Assembly (NCBI RefSeq): GCF_000829435.1
Contig: NZ_JXRP01000022.1
Coordinates: 1 to 64,000 of the forward strand
Direction: 5' to 3'
From: Jeotgalibacillus soli
GTDB lineage: Bacteria; Bacillota; Bacilli; Bacillales; Jeotgalibacillaceae
Length of the DNA stretch: 64,000 bases
Shown here: positions 27,149-36,840 of the stretch, piece by piece
Numbering within the stretch: the stretch's first letter is position 1
How the letters are laid out: each line of letters starts with the position of its first letter
Translations under genes and position numbers: made by a program
Notes under the pieces: model-generated
The model's database searches: none
Told to the model about the DNA's origin: nothing
Seen by the model: only the letters and a program-made list of their open reading frames with translations

Positions 27149-28999
27149 ATGAGAATGACCGTAGGCTACTTAACTGTGGGAATTTTAACACCACTCTTTT
27201 TACTTCTGTTGATTTGGTCTCATCAGGAAGTACAACATGTAAAGGCCTATAATAAAGCGGTGGATAAAGCGGTCGATATTGCTAATGTCTTACCAGAGCA
27301 AACAAGCTTTTTACTGGATGCTAATAATAACCGCTTCTCTCAATTAACATCTGAAATGAGGCTTTATGCAAATAGTGAGGAATTGCCAGCATTTCTTAAA
27401 GATACGATTGTTCTATCCGAAGATCGAAATTTTTATGAACATGTTGGGTTTGACGCTGGTGCTATTATAAGGGCTGTTGTAAAAAACCTTGTATTTACAC
27501 ATATTCAACAAGGGGGAAGTACAATAACCCAGCAGCTTGCACGCAATTTATATTTAACACAGGAAAAAACATACAACCGAAAAATGACAGAGCTTCTGTA
27601 TGCAAGTGAAATAGAGAAGACGATGACAAAAGATGAAATTTTAGAAAGCTACCTGAACATTATTTACTTCAGTAACGGTGTTTACGGCATTCGATCAGCA
27701 GCATTGTTTTATTTTCAGCAGGATCTATCAGGGCTAACGAATGCGCAGCTAGCATTTCTTGCAGCTATCCCCAATAACCCGGGAAAATATGACCCTCTGT
27801 CACACTTTGATGCGGCAAAAGAACGGCAGGAGCGTTTAATTGATTTGATGGTTGAAGAGAAAAAGCTTTCTCCTGAAGAAGGAAACGCACTGAAAGCGGA
27901 AGAGATCAAACTGAACATTTTTAAGAGTGTGGATCATTATGCTGACTATGCCGTCTATGTTGAACATGAACTGACAGAACTAATCTCACTCACAGAGGGC
28001 TATCATAAAAGGTTAAATGAGGCTGAATCTGAAGAAGCCCGAAAGAAGATTACTGATGAGCTTTATGACCGAGCAGCAGAGGTTAAAAATAGCGGAATTA
28101 CCATCTACACTGCATTAGACCCAGACCAGCAGCAGCAAAGTATTCAAGCAGTGAAAGCGCATCTTCCTTATGAAGAGGTTGAAGGTGCAGCTGTCGTGAT
28201 TCGTAATGATACGAGAGAAATTGTCAGCATGGTTGGCGGGAAAAATTACAATAAATATAATTTTAACCGCGCCTACCAGGCTGTTCGTCAGCCGGGTTCA
28301 GCAATCAAGCCATTACTTGTATACGCATCTTTCATTGAACGTACCAAGGCTCCCTTATCCCAGCTCGTGGATGCCAGCCATTATTGTAATGGTACTTTCT
28401 GCCCTGAAAACTATGGTGGAGTCGATTATGGCAGTATGACCATGTCTCGCGCATTTTTGCTTTCACTTAATACACCAGCAGTTCGATTAATGGAGCAAAC
28501 TGGAATCGAAAATGCATTTCAATCCATAACACCCTTCCATTTTAATCATGTGGTTCCCGAGGATCACACACTGGCAGCTGCGATTGGAGGGTTTTCATAC
28601 GGGATGACTCCACTTGAATTGACCGATGCCTATACAAGCTTTATCGATGGCTCCTATCAAGCAGCACATGCTATTCGAAAGGTAACCGACCGGAATGGAA
28701 AAACGCTCTTTGAATGGCCTCGTGAACCTGTACAAATCTGGTCACAAGCAACAACTGGAAAAATGAGAGAGCTTTTATCCATTGCTGCCGCTTCCGGTAC
28801 CGGCAATCCTGCTAATGTGCAAAAGCCGTATGTCGGAATTAAAACCGGGACAACGAACCAATATTTCGACTACTGGACCGTGGGATTAACGAATGAATAT
28901 ACTACTGGTGTTTGGGTGGGACATGACCTCCCTAAAAATATGGAAAGCATTGAACTCGATCGTCCTGCTCATTATATTTGGCGAGATATCATGCGGTAA
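27149..28999 (+). CDS. pbpD: penicillin-binding protein 4 (class A PBP)
   Basis: A 616-residue bifunctional peptidoglycan synthase: N-terminal anchor, glycosyltransferase-51 domain (EDRNFYEHVGFD, GGSTITQQLARNLYL) and C-terminal transpeptidase with SAIK (S-x-x-K), SLN and KTGTT motifs. It polymerises and cross-links peptidoglycan outside the membrane. Length fits B. subtilis PbpD (~624). It is second in a likely operon with yuxJ. A strong terminator follows. Confidence 0.95.
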   Translation: MRMTVGYLTVGILTPLFLLLLIWSHQEVQHVKAYNKAVDKAVDIANVLPEQTSFLLDANNNRFSQLTSEMRLYANSEELPAFLKDTIVLSEDRNFYEHVGFDAGAIIRAVVKNLVFTHIQQGGSTITQQLARNLYLTQEKTYNRKMTELLYASEIEKTMTKDEILESYLNIIYFSNGVYGIRSAALFYFQQDLSGLTNAQLAFLAAIPNNPGKYDPLSHFDAAKERQERLIDLMVEEKKLSPEEGNALKAEEIKLNIFKSVDHYADYAVYVEHELTELISLTEGYHKRLNEAESEEARKKITDELYDRAAEVKNSGITIYTALDPDQQQQSIQAVKAHLPYEEVEGAAVVIRNDTREIVSMVGGKNYNKYNFNRAYQAVRQPGSAIKPLLVYASFIERTKAPLSQLVDASHYCNGTFCPENYGGVDYGSMTMSRAFLLSLNTPAVRLMEQTGIENAFQSITPFHFNHVVPEDHTLAAAIGGFSYGMTPLELTDAYTSFIDGSYQAAHAIRKVTDRNGKTLFEWPREPVQIWSQATTGKMRELLSIAAASGTGNPANVQKPYVGIKTGTTNQYFDYWTVGLTNEYTTGVWVGHDLPKNMESIELDRPAHYIWRDIMR

Positions 29000-29005
29000 A
29001 AGAAT

Positions 29006-29055
29006 AAAAAAGGTCGATCCCTCTGCTCAATAGGCAGAGAGGATCGACCTTTTTT
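29006..29055. terminator. bidirectional terminator between pbpD and yufK
   Basis: AAAAAGGTCGATCC..TCTGC pairs with GCAGA..GGATCGACCTTTTTT. It serves pbpD and convergent yufK. Confidence 0.88.
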
Positions 29056-29056
29056 A

Positions 29057-29629
29057 TTAAGGGATTTGTTCTAAAATCGGCAGACTTGCCATAAGACCGC
29101 TATACAGTCTTATTAAAACATAAAACACACTGGACAGCAGCACTGACCAAACAATGACTTCAAAAGAGATAACACCAATCGTTCCAGCTGTCGTTAACGT
29201 CTCCCGTATCTTCATCACAAAATAAATAAAATAAATAAATGATGTAATGAAAAAAATGATAATAAGTCCAATAAAAGATTGCATGCTTGCAACTGTAACC
29301 AAAGATCCGACAAAATAAATAATTGATCCTGAACGCACTTGTTGCAATGCTTTTCCTTCATTGTCTTTGGAGAAAAAAAGGAGAGAAACCTCGTTGATCG
29401 TTTCAGCGATAAGCTTTAATGCTGCAAACACCATAAAAAATACAATCATCAATAAAATTAATATAAATATTTTCAGTTCAAACTCCGATAAAAACTCCCG
29501 CATCCCTGCATATATTCCAATCCCTTTAAAAAGTTCAATAAGAACCCCTACTCCATATACAGAGAATGAAAGACTAAACATGAAAATCGAAAAAAGCGGC
29601 AAGTAGCCGGTTAAATAAGCATTTTTCAT
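29057..29629 (-). CDS. yufK: DUF5366 membrane protein YufK
   Basis: A 190-residue protein with five or six membrane helices, matching the DUF5366/YufK family by composition and by its place between pbpD and the mrp operon. The function is unknown. ATG 29629 is chosen because GAGGAG lies seven bases upstream. Confidence 0.8.
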   Translation of the reverse strand: MKNAYLTGYLPLFSIFMFSLSFSVYGVGVLIELFKGIGIYAGMREFLSEFELKIFILILLMIVFFMVFAALKLIAETINEVSLLFFSKDNEGKALQQVRSGSIIYFVGSLVTVASMQSFIGLIIIFFITSFIYFIYFVMKIRETLTTAGTIGVISFEVIVWSVLLSSVFYVLIRLYSGLMASLPILEQIP

Positions 29630-29916
29630 AACTATTCTCCTCATTGTGCTTGAACAATCCTCTACTTTCACTATGATAATCGTTTACTTATCTAAAGAAA
29701 AGAGTAATTCAAGCTGAAGAAGTGAATCCTACAAAAATCAAGTATTCTGTTAAATATTTTATTTTTTAAAAAATTCTTTATTTATCGGTTAAAAAACGCC
29801 TTCTTTCCTATATGTAGCTACATTATACGAGTGATTTCGCAAACGTTATTATATGCATACTTTGTTTATTTACGTTATACTTTCCATATACGTGAGTGAA
29901 CAAGTAAATACAGCAA

Positions 29917-29972
29917 GGTTAAGAGGGGCCTGTATCCTGATATTTAACCAGAATACAATTTCAGGCCTTTTT
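29917..29972 (+). promoter_or_regulatory. terminator-like hairpin in the mrpA leader
   Basis: GGCCTG (29927-29932) pairs with CAGGCC (29962-29967) just before TTTTT, with inner pairs GTAT/ATAC and CTG/CAG. GGTTAA (29917-29922) is complementary to TTAACC (29944-29949), in or beside the hairpin loop, so an alternative pairing or pseudoknot is possible. It lies 64 bases ahead of the mrpA start. Possible attenuation of the antiporter operon; the ligand, if any, is unknown. Confidence 0.5.
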
Positions 29973-30035
29973 AAATTTGCAATTAATGGGTAAATCATTG
30001 TAGTAATTTGTCGTGATTTAAAAGGAGGGATTTCG

Positions 30036-32441
30036 TTGTCGCTGCTTCACCTAGCTATTTTACTGCCTTTTCTTTCGGCAGTCCTCATCCCTTTTCTCTT
30101 TAAGGGGTTTCGAAATATCCATACGGGATGGTTTGTATTGCTTGTCCCGCTCGTTCTGTTCATCTATTTCATCCAGTACCTTCCACTAACAAGTGATGGT
30201 AATACCGTCACGAAAACATTTGAATGGATTCCCTCCCTGGGGATTGATTTTACAGCTCATGTAGATGGTCTTGGATTATTATTTGCGTTACTAATTACAG
30301 GGATTGGTTCACTCGTTGTCCTGTATTCCATCTACTATCTCGCAAAAGAAAAAGAAGCACTTCATAATTTTTATGTATATTTATTAATGTTTATGGGTGC
30401 GATGCTCGGTGTCGTTCTTTCAGACAACCTTATCGTTTTATATATGTTCTGGGAGTTCACCTCGATTTCATCATTCCTTCTCATTGGCTATTGGTATGAT
30501 CGAGAGCGTTCTCGCTATGGAGCTCAAAAATCAATGCTTATTACCGTTTTTGGCGGTCTTTCAATGCTTGGAGGAATTGTGCTTCTATACATTATGGGAG
30601 GGACATTCAGCATTCAAGAGCTGATTAACATGTCAGAATCATTGATTACTGATCCACTGTTTGTTCCTGCACTTCTCTTAATTTTACTTGGTGCTTTTAC
30701 AAAGTCAGCACAATTTCCTTTCCATATTTGGTTACCGGATGCAATGGAAGCACCAACACCTGTCAGTGCATATCTTCATTCTGCTACCATGGTAAAAGCA
30801 GGTATCTATCTAGTTGCACGTATGAGCCCTGTATTTGCTGAATCAGGTTTATGGCTCTGGCTCGTCGCAGGGTTTGGAATCATCACGTTATTCTGGGGAT
30901 CTTTCAATGCTGTAAAACAAACAGATTTAAAAGCCATATTAGCCTACTCAACGATTAGCCAGCTTGGTTTAATCATGTCTTTGCTTGGTCTCGGTGCAGC
31001 CGCACTTCATTATGACCAATTAGATGACAATATCTACATGATAGCAACCATTGCAGCTGTATTTCATTTAATCAATCATGCAACCTTTAAAGGGAGCCTG
31101 TTTATGATGGTTGGCATCGTTGACCATGAAACTGGCACAAGGGATATTCGCAAGCTCGGCGGCCTTGTAAATTTAATGCCAATCACCTTTACAATTGCGA
31201 TTATCGGCTCCTTTTCAATGGCTGGATTACCGCCATTTAACGGCTTCTTAAGTAAAGAAATGTTTTTAACAGGAATGCTTTCTGTTTTTGAGTTGGATTT
31301 GTTCAACTTAAGTACCTGGGGCGTGCTCTTCCCGGTTCTTGCATGGATTGCAAGTGTATTTACATTTGTTTACAGTATTAAGCTCGTATTTAAAACGTTC
31401 CTTGGCAAGCCACAATTTGATAAGCTGCCGAAGAAACCGCATGAAGCACCAATTGGGATGCTTATTTCACCCATTATTTTAGTATCGCTTGTTATTATTT
31501 TTGGTTTTTTCCCAAATTTATTGTCAAACAGTATGATAAAACCTGCTGTCGAAGCGATTTTGCCAAGTCTGGTTGATTCAGGTCAGACAGTTGATGTTAA
31601 TATTTACTTCTGGCACGGATTCACGCCTGAGTTATTTATGACGATCGGAATTATTGCTGTCGGAGCTTTACTCTATGCAACACTAGCAAAATGGCAAGGA
31701 ATCTATAACCGAATTCCTGAGCGCTTTACACTAAACGGTATGTATGATGCGGGTCTTTCTTTGAGTGAAAAAGGTTCTCTGCGTTTATCAAACGCTTATA
31801 TGACTGGTTTTATGCGAACATATTTAGTGTATATTTTCTCATTCTTTGTAGCGATCTTATTGTCAACACTTCTCATTAAAGATGGATTTGCCATAGATAC
31901 AACAGACCTTGCTCCAATCGAGTTTTATGAAGTCATACTGGCAATTATTTTGGTCGCTTCAGCCGTAACCGTAATATTTGCAAAATCTCGTATTACCTCT
32001 CTAATAGCGGTTGGTGCAGCTGGATACACAGTAGCTTTGTTTTTTGTATTATTTAGAGCACCTGATCTTGCGCTTACACAGCTTGTGATTGAAACCGTTT
32101 CTGTATCCTTGTTCCTTCTTTGCTTCTATCACTTTCCAAGGATCAGCAGAAATATTGAGCGCATCGGCTTTAAGCTTGGCAATGCTGTTATTTCTGTATT
32201 AGTGGGACTGACCATTACACTTATTTCCATTTCTTCTTTCAGCTCACGCTCATTTGAGTCCATCTCTCAATACCACATTGACAATGTGTATGACTTAGCT
32301 GCGGGCGGAAACATGGTAAATGTTATCCTTGTAGACTTCCGTGGATTTGATACATTGTTTGAAATTGCAGTACTTGCTATTGCAGCAATGGGTATTTACG
32401 CGATGATTCGATATCGAGCAGCAGGAGGGAAAGAAGAATGA
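30036..32441 (+). CDS. mrpA: Na+/H+ antiporter subunit MrpA
   Basis: An 801-residue membrane protein with about 20 helices, homologous to NuoL/ND5 in its first ~500 residues (MFWEFTSISSFLLIGYW, LPDAMEAPTPVSAYLHSATMVKAG, ILAYSTISQLG), with the MrpA-specific C-terminal MrpB-like part. With MrpB-G it exchanges cytoplasmic Na+ for H+. TTG 30036 lies seven bases after AAAGGAGG. The start of a seven-gene overlapping operon. Confidence 0.96.
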   Translation: MSLLHLAILLPFLSAVLIPFLFKGFRNIHTGWFVLLVPLVLFIYFIQYLPLTSDGNTVTKTFEWIPSLGIDFTAHVDGLGLLFALLITGIGSLVVLYSIYYLAKEKEALHNFYVYLLMFMGAMLGVVLSDNLIVLYMFWEFTSISSFLLIGYWYDRERSRYGAQKSMLITVFGGLSMLGGIVLLYIMGGTFSIQELINMSESLITDPLFVPALLLILLGAFTKSAQFPFHIWLPDAMEAPTPVSAYLHSATMVKAGIYLVARMSPVFAESGLWLWLVAGFGIITLFWGSFNAVKQTDLKAILAYSTISQLGLIMSLLGLGAAALHYDQLDDNIYMIATIAAVFHLINHATFKGSLFMMVGIVDHETGTRDIRKLGGLVNLMPITFTIAIIGSFSMAGLPPFNGFLSKEMFLTGMLSVFELDLFNLSTWGVLFPVLAWIASVFTFVYSIKLVFKTFLGKPQFDKLPKKPHEAPIGMLISPIILVSLVIIFGFFPNLLSNSMIKPAVEAILPSLVDSGQTVDVNIYFWHGFTPELFMTIGIIAVGALLYATLAKWQGIYNRIPERFTLNGMYDAGLSLSEKGSLRLSNAYMTGFMRTYLVYIFSFFVAILLSTLLIKDGFAIDTTDLAPIEFYEVILAIILVASAVTVIFAKSRITSLIAVGAAGYTVALFFVLFRAPDLALTQLVIETVSVSLFLLCFYHFPRISRNIERIGFKLGNAVISVLVGLTITLISISSFSSRSFESISQYHIDNVYDLAAGGNMVNVILVDFRGFDTLFEIAVLAIAAMGIYAMIRYRAAGGKEE

Positions 32442-32863
32442 AAAAGACGAACGATGTCATTTTACAAACAGTGACAAAAATCATAACCTTTATGATTATT
32501 TTGTTCTCAATTGATTTATTCTTTTCTGGTCACTATACGCCCGGCGGCGGCTTTATCGGGGGACTGATGACAGCTGCAGCGCTATTGCTAATATTGCTGG
32601 CATACGACATTAAAACCCTTCAAGTAATATTACACGTTGATTTTAAATTGATGACGGCAACCGGGTTGTTGATCGCCATCTTGACTGGTACTGGTGCATT
32701 GTTATTTAACGAACCGTTTTTAAAACATGCCTTTGACTATATAAACCTGCCTATACTGGGGGAAACATCCCTTCATACAGCAGTACTGTTTGACATTGGT
32801 GTTTATTTAGTCGTAATTGGCGTAACAATGACCATTATTCAAACAATAGGGGAGAGTGAATAA
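32438..32863 (+). CDS. mrpB: Na+/H+ antiporter subunit MrpB
   Basis: A 141-residue protein with four membrane helices and the family segment GHYTPGGGFIGGLMTAAALLL. Overlaps mrpA by 4 bp (ATGA), indicating translational coupling. Subunit of the Mrp complex. Confidence 0.95.
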   Translation: MKKTNDVILQTVTKIITFMIILFSIDLFFSGHYTPGGGFIGGLMTAAALLLILLAYDIKTLQVILHVDFKLMTATGLLIAILTGTGALLFNEPFLKHAFDYINLPILGETSLHTAVLFDIGVYLVVIGVTMTIIQTIGESE

Positions 32864-33204
32864 TGGAAATTCTAATGTCTATCGTAATCGGAATTCTGTT
32901 TATGTGCGCGACCTATCTTATACTTTCCAAAAGTCTGCTGCGCATTATCTTTGGTACATTGATCATAAGTCATGCTGTTCACTTGCTTGTGCTAACCATG
33001 AGTGGTCTTAAAAGAGGAGCAGCGCCAATCTTAACAGATGGGGTTACTGCCTATACAGATCCCCTCCCACAAGCATTGGTATTAACAGCTATCGTTATCG
33101 CATTCGGGGTTACAGCATTTTTCTTAGTGTTAGGCTTCAGAGCTTATCAAGAAATTGGCACGGACAATATGGATGAAATGAGAGGGACTGAAGGCAATGA
33201 TTAA
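32863..33204 (+). CDS. mrpC: Na+/H+ antiporter subunit MrpC
   Basis: A 113-residue, three-helix protein homologous to NuoK/ND4L (LRIIFGTLIISHAVHLLVL, DPLPQALVLTAIVIAFG). Its start overlaps the mrpB stop by one base and its end overlaps mrpD by 8 bp. Confidence 0.95.
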   Translation: MEILMSIVIGILFMCATYLILSKSLLRIIFGTLIISHAVHLLVLTMSGLKRGAAPILTDGVTAYTDPLPQALVLTAIVIAFGVTAFFLVLGFRAYQEIGTDNMDEMRGTEGND

Positions 33205-34678
33205 TTTACCTTTACTTCCTATACTCATCCCTTTTATTACAGCTGCTGTTTTAATGTTTTTCCCGAAGCGCATTAAAGCCCAGCGTACGATCTCGATCAT
33301 CTCTTCATTAGGGGCCGTCATTGCATCCTTTGTACTGATTTTTACGATCAGACAAAATGGTATACAAACCGTCAATCTCGGTGGGTGGGATGCTCCCTTT
33401 GGAATTACGCTCGTTTCTGACATGCTGTCAGCTCTGCTGGTAGCAGCTACAAGTATTATTACATTATTTGTTATATGGTTTTCATTCTATTATATGGATG
33501 AAGGACATGAACGTCATTATTACTACGTAGCCGTTCAATTTTTATTGGTTGGTGTTAATGGCGCCTTTACAACAGGTGATATTTTTAACATGTTCGTATT
33601 TTTTGAAGTGATGCTTATCTCTTCTTATGTATTAATTGTTCTTGGAGGTAAAAAAGAACAGCTGAGAGAGTCGTTCAAGTATGTTCTAATTAACGTTATT
33701 TCTTCGGCTTTGTTTGTTATTGCTGTTGCTTATTTGTATTCCATTGTTGGAACATTAAATATGGCACATGTATCAGAACGTATTGCTGAAATTAACCAGC
33801 CAGGTATATTAACGGTTATTGCGATCTTCTTTTTACTCGTATTTGGTTTAAAAGGAGGTATATTCCCTCTTTACTTCTGGTTACCTGGATCATACAAGGC
33901 ACCGCCAATTCCGATTCTCGCATTATTCGGTGCATTACTGACAAAGGTAGGTATATATGCGATTATTCGCACATATACACTTTTCTTCTATCACGACACA
34001 GGCTACACACATATGATATTAGGTGTACTATCCATGCTTACGATTGTCGTTGGAGTTATTGGTGCATTAGCTTATCGTGATGTAAAAGAAATTATTATTT
34101 ACAACATCATTATCGCAGTTGGCGTCATTTTATATGGTGTATCTGTCATGACACCAGAAGCAATTGAAGGCTCTATTTTCTATCTGCTTCATGACATGAT
34201 CATTAAAGCTGCTTTATTTATGCTAGCCGGTATTATGATCGCGATTGTAGGTTCAAGTCATCTTAAAGATATGGGAGGACTGATTAAAGAGTATCCTTGG
34301 GTTGGTTGGACATTCTTTATTGCAGCTTTATCCCTTGCTGGAATACCGCCTTTCAGCGGATTTGTCGGAAAACTGCTGATCGTGCAGGGAGGATTCAGAG
34401 CAGAAGAATACATTGGACCCGGTTTAATTCTTCTATCCAGCCTTTTAGTACTATATTCTGTAATGAAAATTTTCACGAATGGATTTTGGGGAACGCCGAA
34501 GGAATACCACGGTTTAAAGGCTTCGATGGCTTTTAAACTCTGGATCCCTACAGCAGCCGTTGTTGTCATTGCTATTGCATATGGTGTCGGAGCTGAAGCG
34601 GTACGTCCGTTTATCACACAGGCTGTAGAACCACTCGTAAACCCGGCAATCTATATAGAAGCTGTGCTAAAGGAGTAA
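33197..34678 (+). CDS. mrpD: Na+/H+ antiporter subunit MrpD
   Basis: A 493-residue protein with about 14 helices, homologous to NuoM/NuoN (FVFFEVMLISSYVLIVLGG, GIFPLYFWLPGSYKAPP, YLLHDMIIKAALFM). It forms a proton-channel-like module with MrpA. Overlaps mrpC by 8 bp; mrpE follows after 6 bp. Confidence 0.96.
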   Translation: MINLPLLPILIPFITAAVLMFFPKRIKAQRTISIISSLGAVIASFVLIFTIRQNGIQTVNLGGWDAPFGITLVSDMLSALLVAATSIITLFVIWFSFYYMDEGHERHYYYVAVQFLLVGVNGAFTTGDIFNMFVFFEVMLISSYVLIVLGGKKEQLRESFKYVLINVISSALFVIAVAYLYSIVGTLNMAHVSERIAEINQPGILTVIAIFFLLVFGLKGGIFPLYFWLPGSYKAPPIPILALFGALLTKVGIYAIIRTYTLFFYHDTGYTHMILGVLSMLTIVVGVIGALAYRDVKEIIIYNIIIAVGVILYGVSVMTPEAIEGSIFYLLHDMIIKAALFMLAGIMIAIVGSSHLKDMGGLIKEYPWVGWTFFIAALSLAGIPPFSGFVGKLLIVQGGFRAEEYIGPGLILLSSLLVLYSVMKIFTNGFWGTPKEYHGLKASMAFKLWIPTAAVVVIAIAYGVGAEAVRPFITQAVEPLVNPAIYIEAVLKE

Positions 34679-34684
34679 TGTGAT

Positions 34685-35161
34685 ATGGCATTTCAATTAT
34701 TATTAAATTTCTTTTTGGCGTTCCTATGGATGTTTTTACAAGACTCACTAACGTTGCCAAGCTTTGTGATTGGTTTCTTCATAGGGTTGATCCTCATAAT
34801 GGTCATGATGAGATTTTTTGCAACTCGCTTTTATTTGTGGAGAGTCGTTGCTGTCGTTAAATTGACCATTATCTTTTTGTGGGAATTAGTAAAGGCAAAT
34901 ATTCAAGTAATAGGTATAGTTTTAAAACCGAAATTGGATATGAAGCCCGGGATTTTTCGTTATGACACTGAATTGACACATGACTGGGATATCGCTTTAT
35001 TATCAATGATGATTACGCTGACTCCGGGTACGGTCATCATTGATGTTTCAGATGATAACCGTACATTATACGTTCATACCATTCACGTGCCCGATGCGAA
35101 GGCAGCTGTTGATTCGATTAGAAATACCTTTGAAAAAGCAATTATGGAGGTAGAACTGTAA
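34685..35161 (+). CDS. mrpE: Na+/H+ antiporter subunit MrpE
   Basis: A 158-residue protein with two or three N-terminal helices and a soluble C-terminal domain containing SMMITLTPGTVIIDVSDD, the MrpE signature. Its stop overlaps the mrpF start by one base. Confidence 0.95.
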   Translation: MAFQLLLNFFLAFLWMFLQDSLTLPSFVIGFFIGLILIMVMMRFFATRFYLWRVVAVVKLTIIFLWELVKANIQVIGIVLKPKLDMKPGIFRYDTELTHDWDIALLSMMITLTPGTVIIDVSDDNRTLYVHTIHVPDAKAAVDSIRNTFEKAIMEVEL

Positions 35162-35445
35162 TGTTGACAACCATATTATATATCTCATTAGCAGTAATCA
35201 CCCTCTCGATGCTCGGTGTATTATATCGTGTCATAAAAGGACCAACAGCTCCTGACCGTATCATTGCACTTGATGCTCTTGGGATTAGTTTAATCTCAAT
35301 CATCGCCATTTTCTCGGCATTATTAAGAACGAGTGCGTTCCTTGAAGTAATCCTATTATTTGGTATTTTAGCTTTCCTTGGAACCGTCGCCTTCTCAAAA
35401 TATTTAGAGAAAGGAGTGATTATCCAACGTGATCGAAATGAGTAG
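35161..35445 (+). CDS. mrpF: Na+/H+ antiporter subunit MrpF
   Basis: A 94-residue, three-helix protein with RVIKGPTAPDRIIALDALG, the MrpF signature. In B. subtilis, MrpF is also linked to cholate efflux. It overlaps mrpE (1 bp) and mrpG (17 bp). Confidence 0.95.
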   Translation: MLTTILYISLAVITLSMLGVLYRVIKGPTAPDRIIALDALGISLISIIAIFSALLRTSAFLEVILLFGILAFLGTVAFSKYLEKGVIIQRDRNE

Positions 35446-35803
35446 TTTTTTCATCGCTTTCTTTGTCATTGTTGGTGCATTCCTTAGTGTCGTCACAGCT
35501 CTTGGTTTAATCAGACTTCCAGATGTATATACACGAACCCATGCAGCATCAAAAAGTGCCACACTTGGTGTCATGAGCGTACTTATCGGAATTATGATTT
35601 TCTTTTGGACACAAGGAGGATTTAACTCCTATTTCGTCCTAGGGATCTTCTTCATTTTAATTACAGCTCCTGTGGGCGGTCATTTGCTTACAAGAGCGTC
35701 ATATAATTCAGGTGTTAAGCTGTGGGAAGGTTCAGTGCAGGATGATCTTGCAATGGACAAACAGACTCAAGAACAAATCGCAACAAAGAACGAGGAAACC
35801 TGA
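35429..35803 (+). CDS. mrpG: Na+/H+ antiporter subunit MrpG
   Basis: A 124-residue, three-helix protein with LIRLPDVYTRTHAASKSATLG, the MrpG/PhaG signature. The GTG at 35429 has GGAGTG upstream and overlaps mrpF by 17 bp; ATG 35438 is an alternative. Last gene of the operon, followed by a terminator. Confidence 0.94.
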   Translation: MIEMSSFFIAFFVIVGAFLSVVTALGLIRLPDVYTRTHAASKSATLGVMSVLIGIMIFFWTQGGFNSYFVLGIFFILITAPVGGHLLTRASYNSGVKLWEGSVQDDLAMDKQTQEQIATKNEET

Positions 35804-35825
35804 TAAATCAGGCTTCCTCGTTTTT
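35789..35825. terminator. terminator at the end of the mrp operon
   Basis: AACGAGGAA-CCTG pairs with CAGG-TTCCTCGTT, followed by Ts. It also faces the convergent YdaT-like gene. Confidence 0.85.
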
Positions 35826-36195
35826 AACTTTCATATAGTGTTTGTTCAATCGTATCGTCCTCTCGATGGATCACGAGAACACCATTCTGTTTTGTAACAT
35901 GCGGCTTTGCTTTGTCAGCTAATGACTGCTTTGTATTTTCAACAAAAACTGCTCGGTCCTGTCCTTCTTTTTTTAGCTGCCAGCCATTGACATGTGTAGT
36001 AATATGAAAAATGGGCCGATTAGAAGACAAATTAACGGTTTTCTTAGCTTGTTCAGTTGCGATTGCAATTGCTCTGCCTTCTTCATATCCTTGTTCTTCT
36101 ATGAGGGCATTGCCAATCTCTATTGCTTTATCACGTACGTGCTTGTCTAAGTTTTTCCATGAATGAGGGTAATCTTTTTGACTCCAAGGCACGAT
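35824..36195 (-). CDS. DUF2188 protein (YdaT-like)
   Basis: A 123-residue protein beginning (M)PWSQKDYPHSWKNLDKHVRD, as in the YdaT family, with a C-terminal DUF2188 segment (GWQLKKEGQDRAVFVENTKQ). Some homologues are general-stress genes; function unknown. GTG 36195 is preferred because GGAGG lies nine bases upstream; upstream in-frame ATGs overlap that site. Confidence 0.8.
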   Translation of the reverse strand: MVPWSQKDYPHSWKNLDKHVRDKAIEIGNALIEEQGYEEGRAIAIATEQAKKTVNLSSNRPIFHITTHVNGWQLKKEGQDRAVFVENTKQSLADKAKPHVTKQNGVLVIHREDDTIEQTLYES

Positions 36196-36255
36196 CATCA
36201 TCCTCCTTTTTATCATTTGGTAATCAATTCCCAAATAAAAAGAGAATGAAACCTA

Positions 36256-36657
36256 TTACTTTCTTTTTTCTACAACTGCGACTGTGCAGCGTGAAATACA
36301 AATAAGTTCATTATTTTCATCGACAATTTTTATATCCCATACCATCGTAGTTTTTCCTTTGTGAATGACTGTTGCATTTGCTGTTACGATGCCATCTCGT
36401 TTAGATTTAATATGGTTCGCGTTGATCTCCAGTCCAAAACACGCATGGGTTTCCAAATTGATGAGTGCTGCAGCTCCAACGCTGGCAGCCGTTTCAGCCA
36501 ATGCGACGGAAGCTCCCCCATGCAAAAAGCCAAAAGGCTGATGTGTTCGATTGTCCACTGGCATTGTTGCGATGACTTCCCCTTCTTTTATTGACACAAT
36601 CTCAATACCGAGTGCTGATAATAATGTGTTGTCATTTCCCATGTTTTCTCGTTTCAT
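36256..36657 (-). CDS. yuxO: hotdog-fold thioesterase YuxO (PaaI family)
   Basis: A 133-residue single-hotdog protein with QPFGFLHGGASVALAETAAS, the HGG-x-E/D-type active site of the PaaI thioesterases, and FGLEINANHIKSKRDG for CoA binding. The substrate acyl-CoA is unknown; in some bacteria this family hydrolyses DHNA-CoA for menaquinone. It follows the mrp operon as in B. subtilis. The ATG is behind GGGAGCGGG. Confidence 0.88.
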   Translation of the reverse strand: MKRENMGNDNTLLSALGIEIVSIKEGEVIATMPVDNRTHQPFGFLHGGASVALAETAASVGAAALINLETHACFGLEINANHIKSKRDGIVTANATVIHKGKTTMVWDIKIVDENNELICISRCTVAVVEKRK

Positions 36658-36746
36658 TAAATCCCGCTCCCTTTTCCCATTATTCTCTTTTATCTTGCCG
36701 ATTCAAGAAGGAAAAATCAAGGAATCATTTACAAATGATGCAATAA

Positions 36747-36787
36747 CCAAAAAAACGTTGAATCCCATATAAATAGAATTCAACGTT
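36747..36787 (-). terminator. terminator after the Gly/Tyr-rich gene
   Basis: AACGTTGAAT / ATTCAACGTT (36754-36763 with 36778-36787), with a T run on the minus strand. Confidence 0.8.
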
Positions 36788-36840
36788 CTAAACCTTACAT
36801 TTTTTAGTTTGTTCTTTTAATAAATCCATCTATCTATTTA

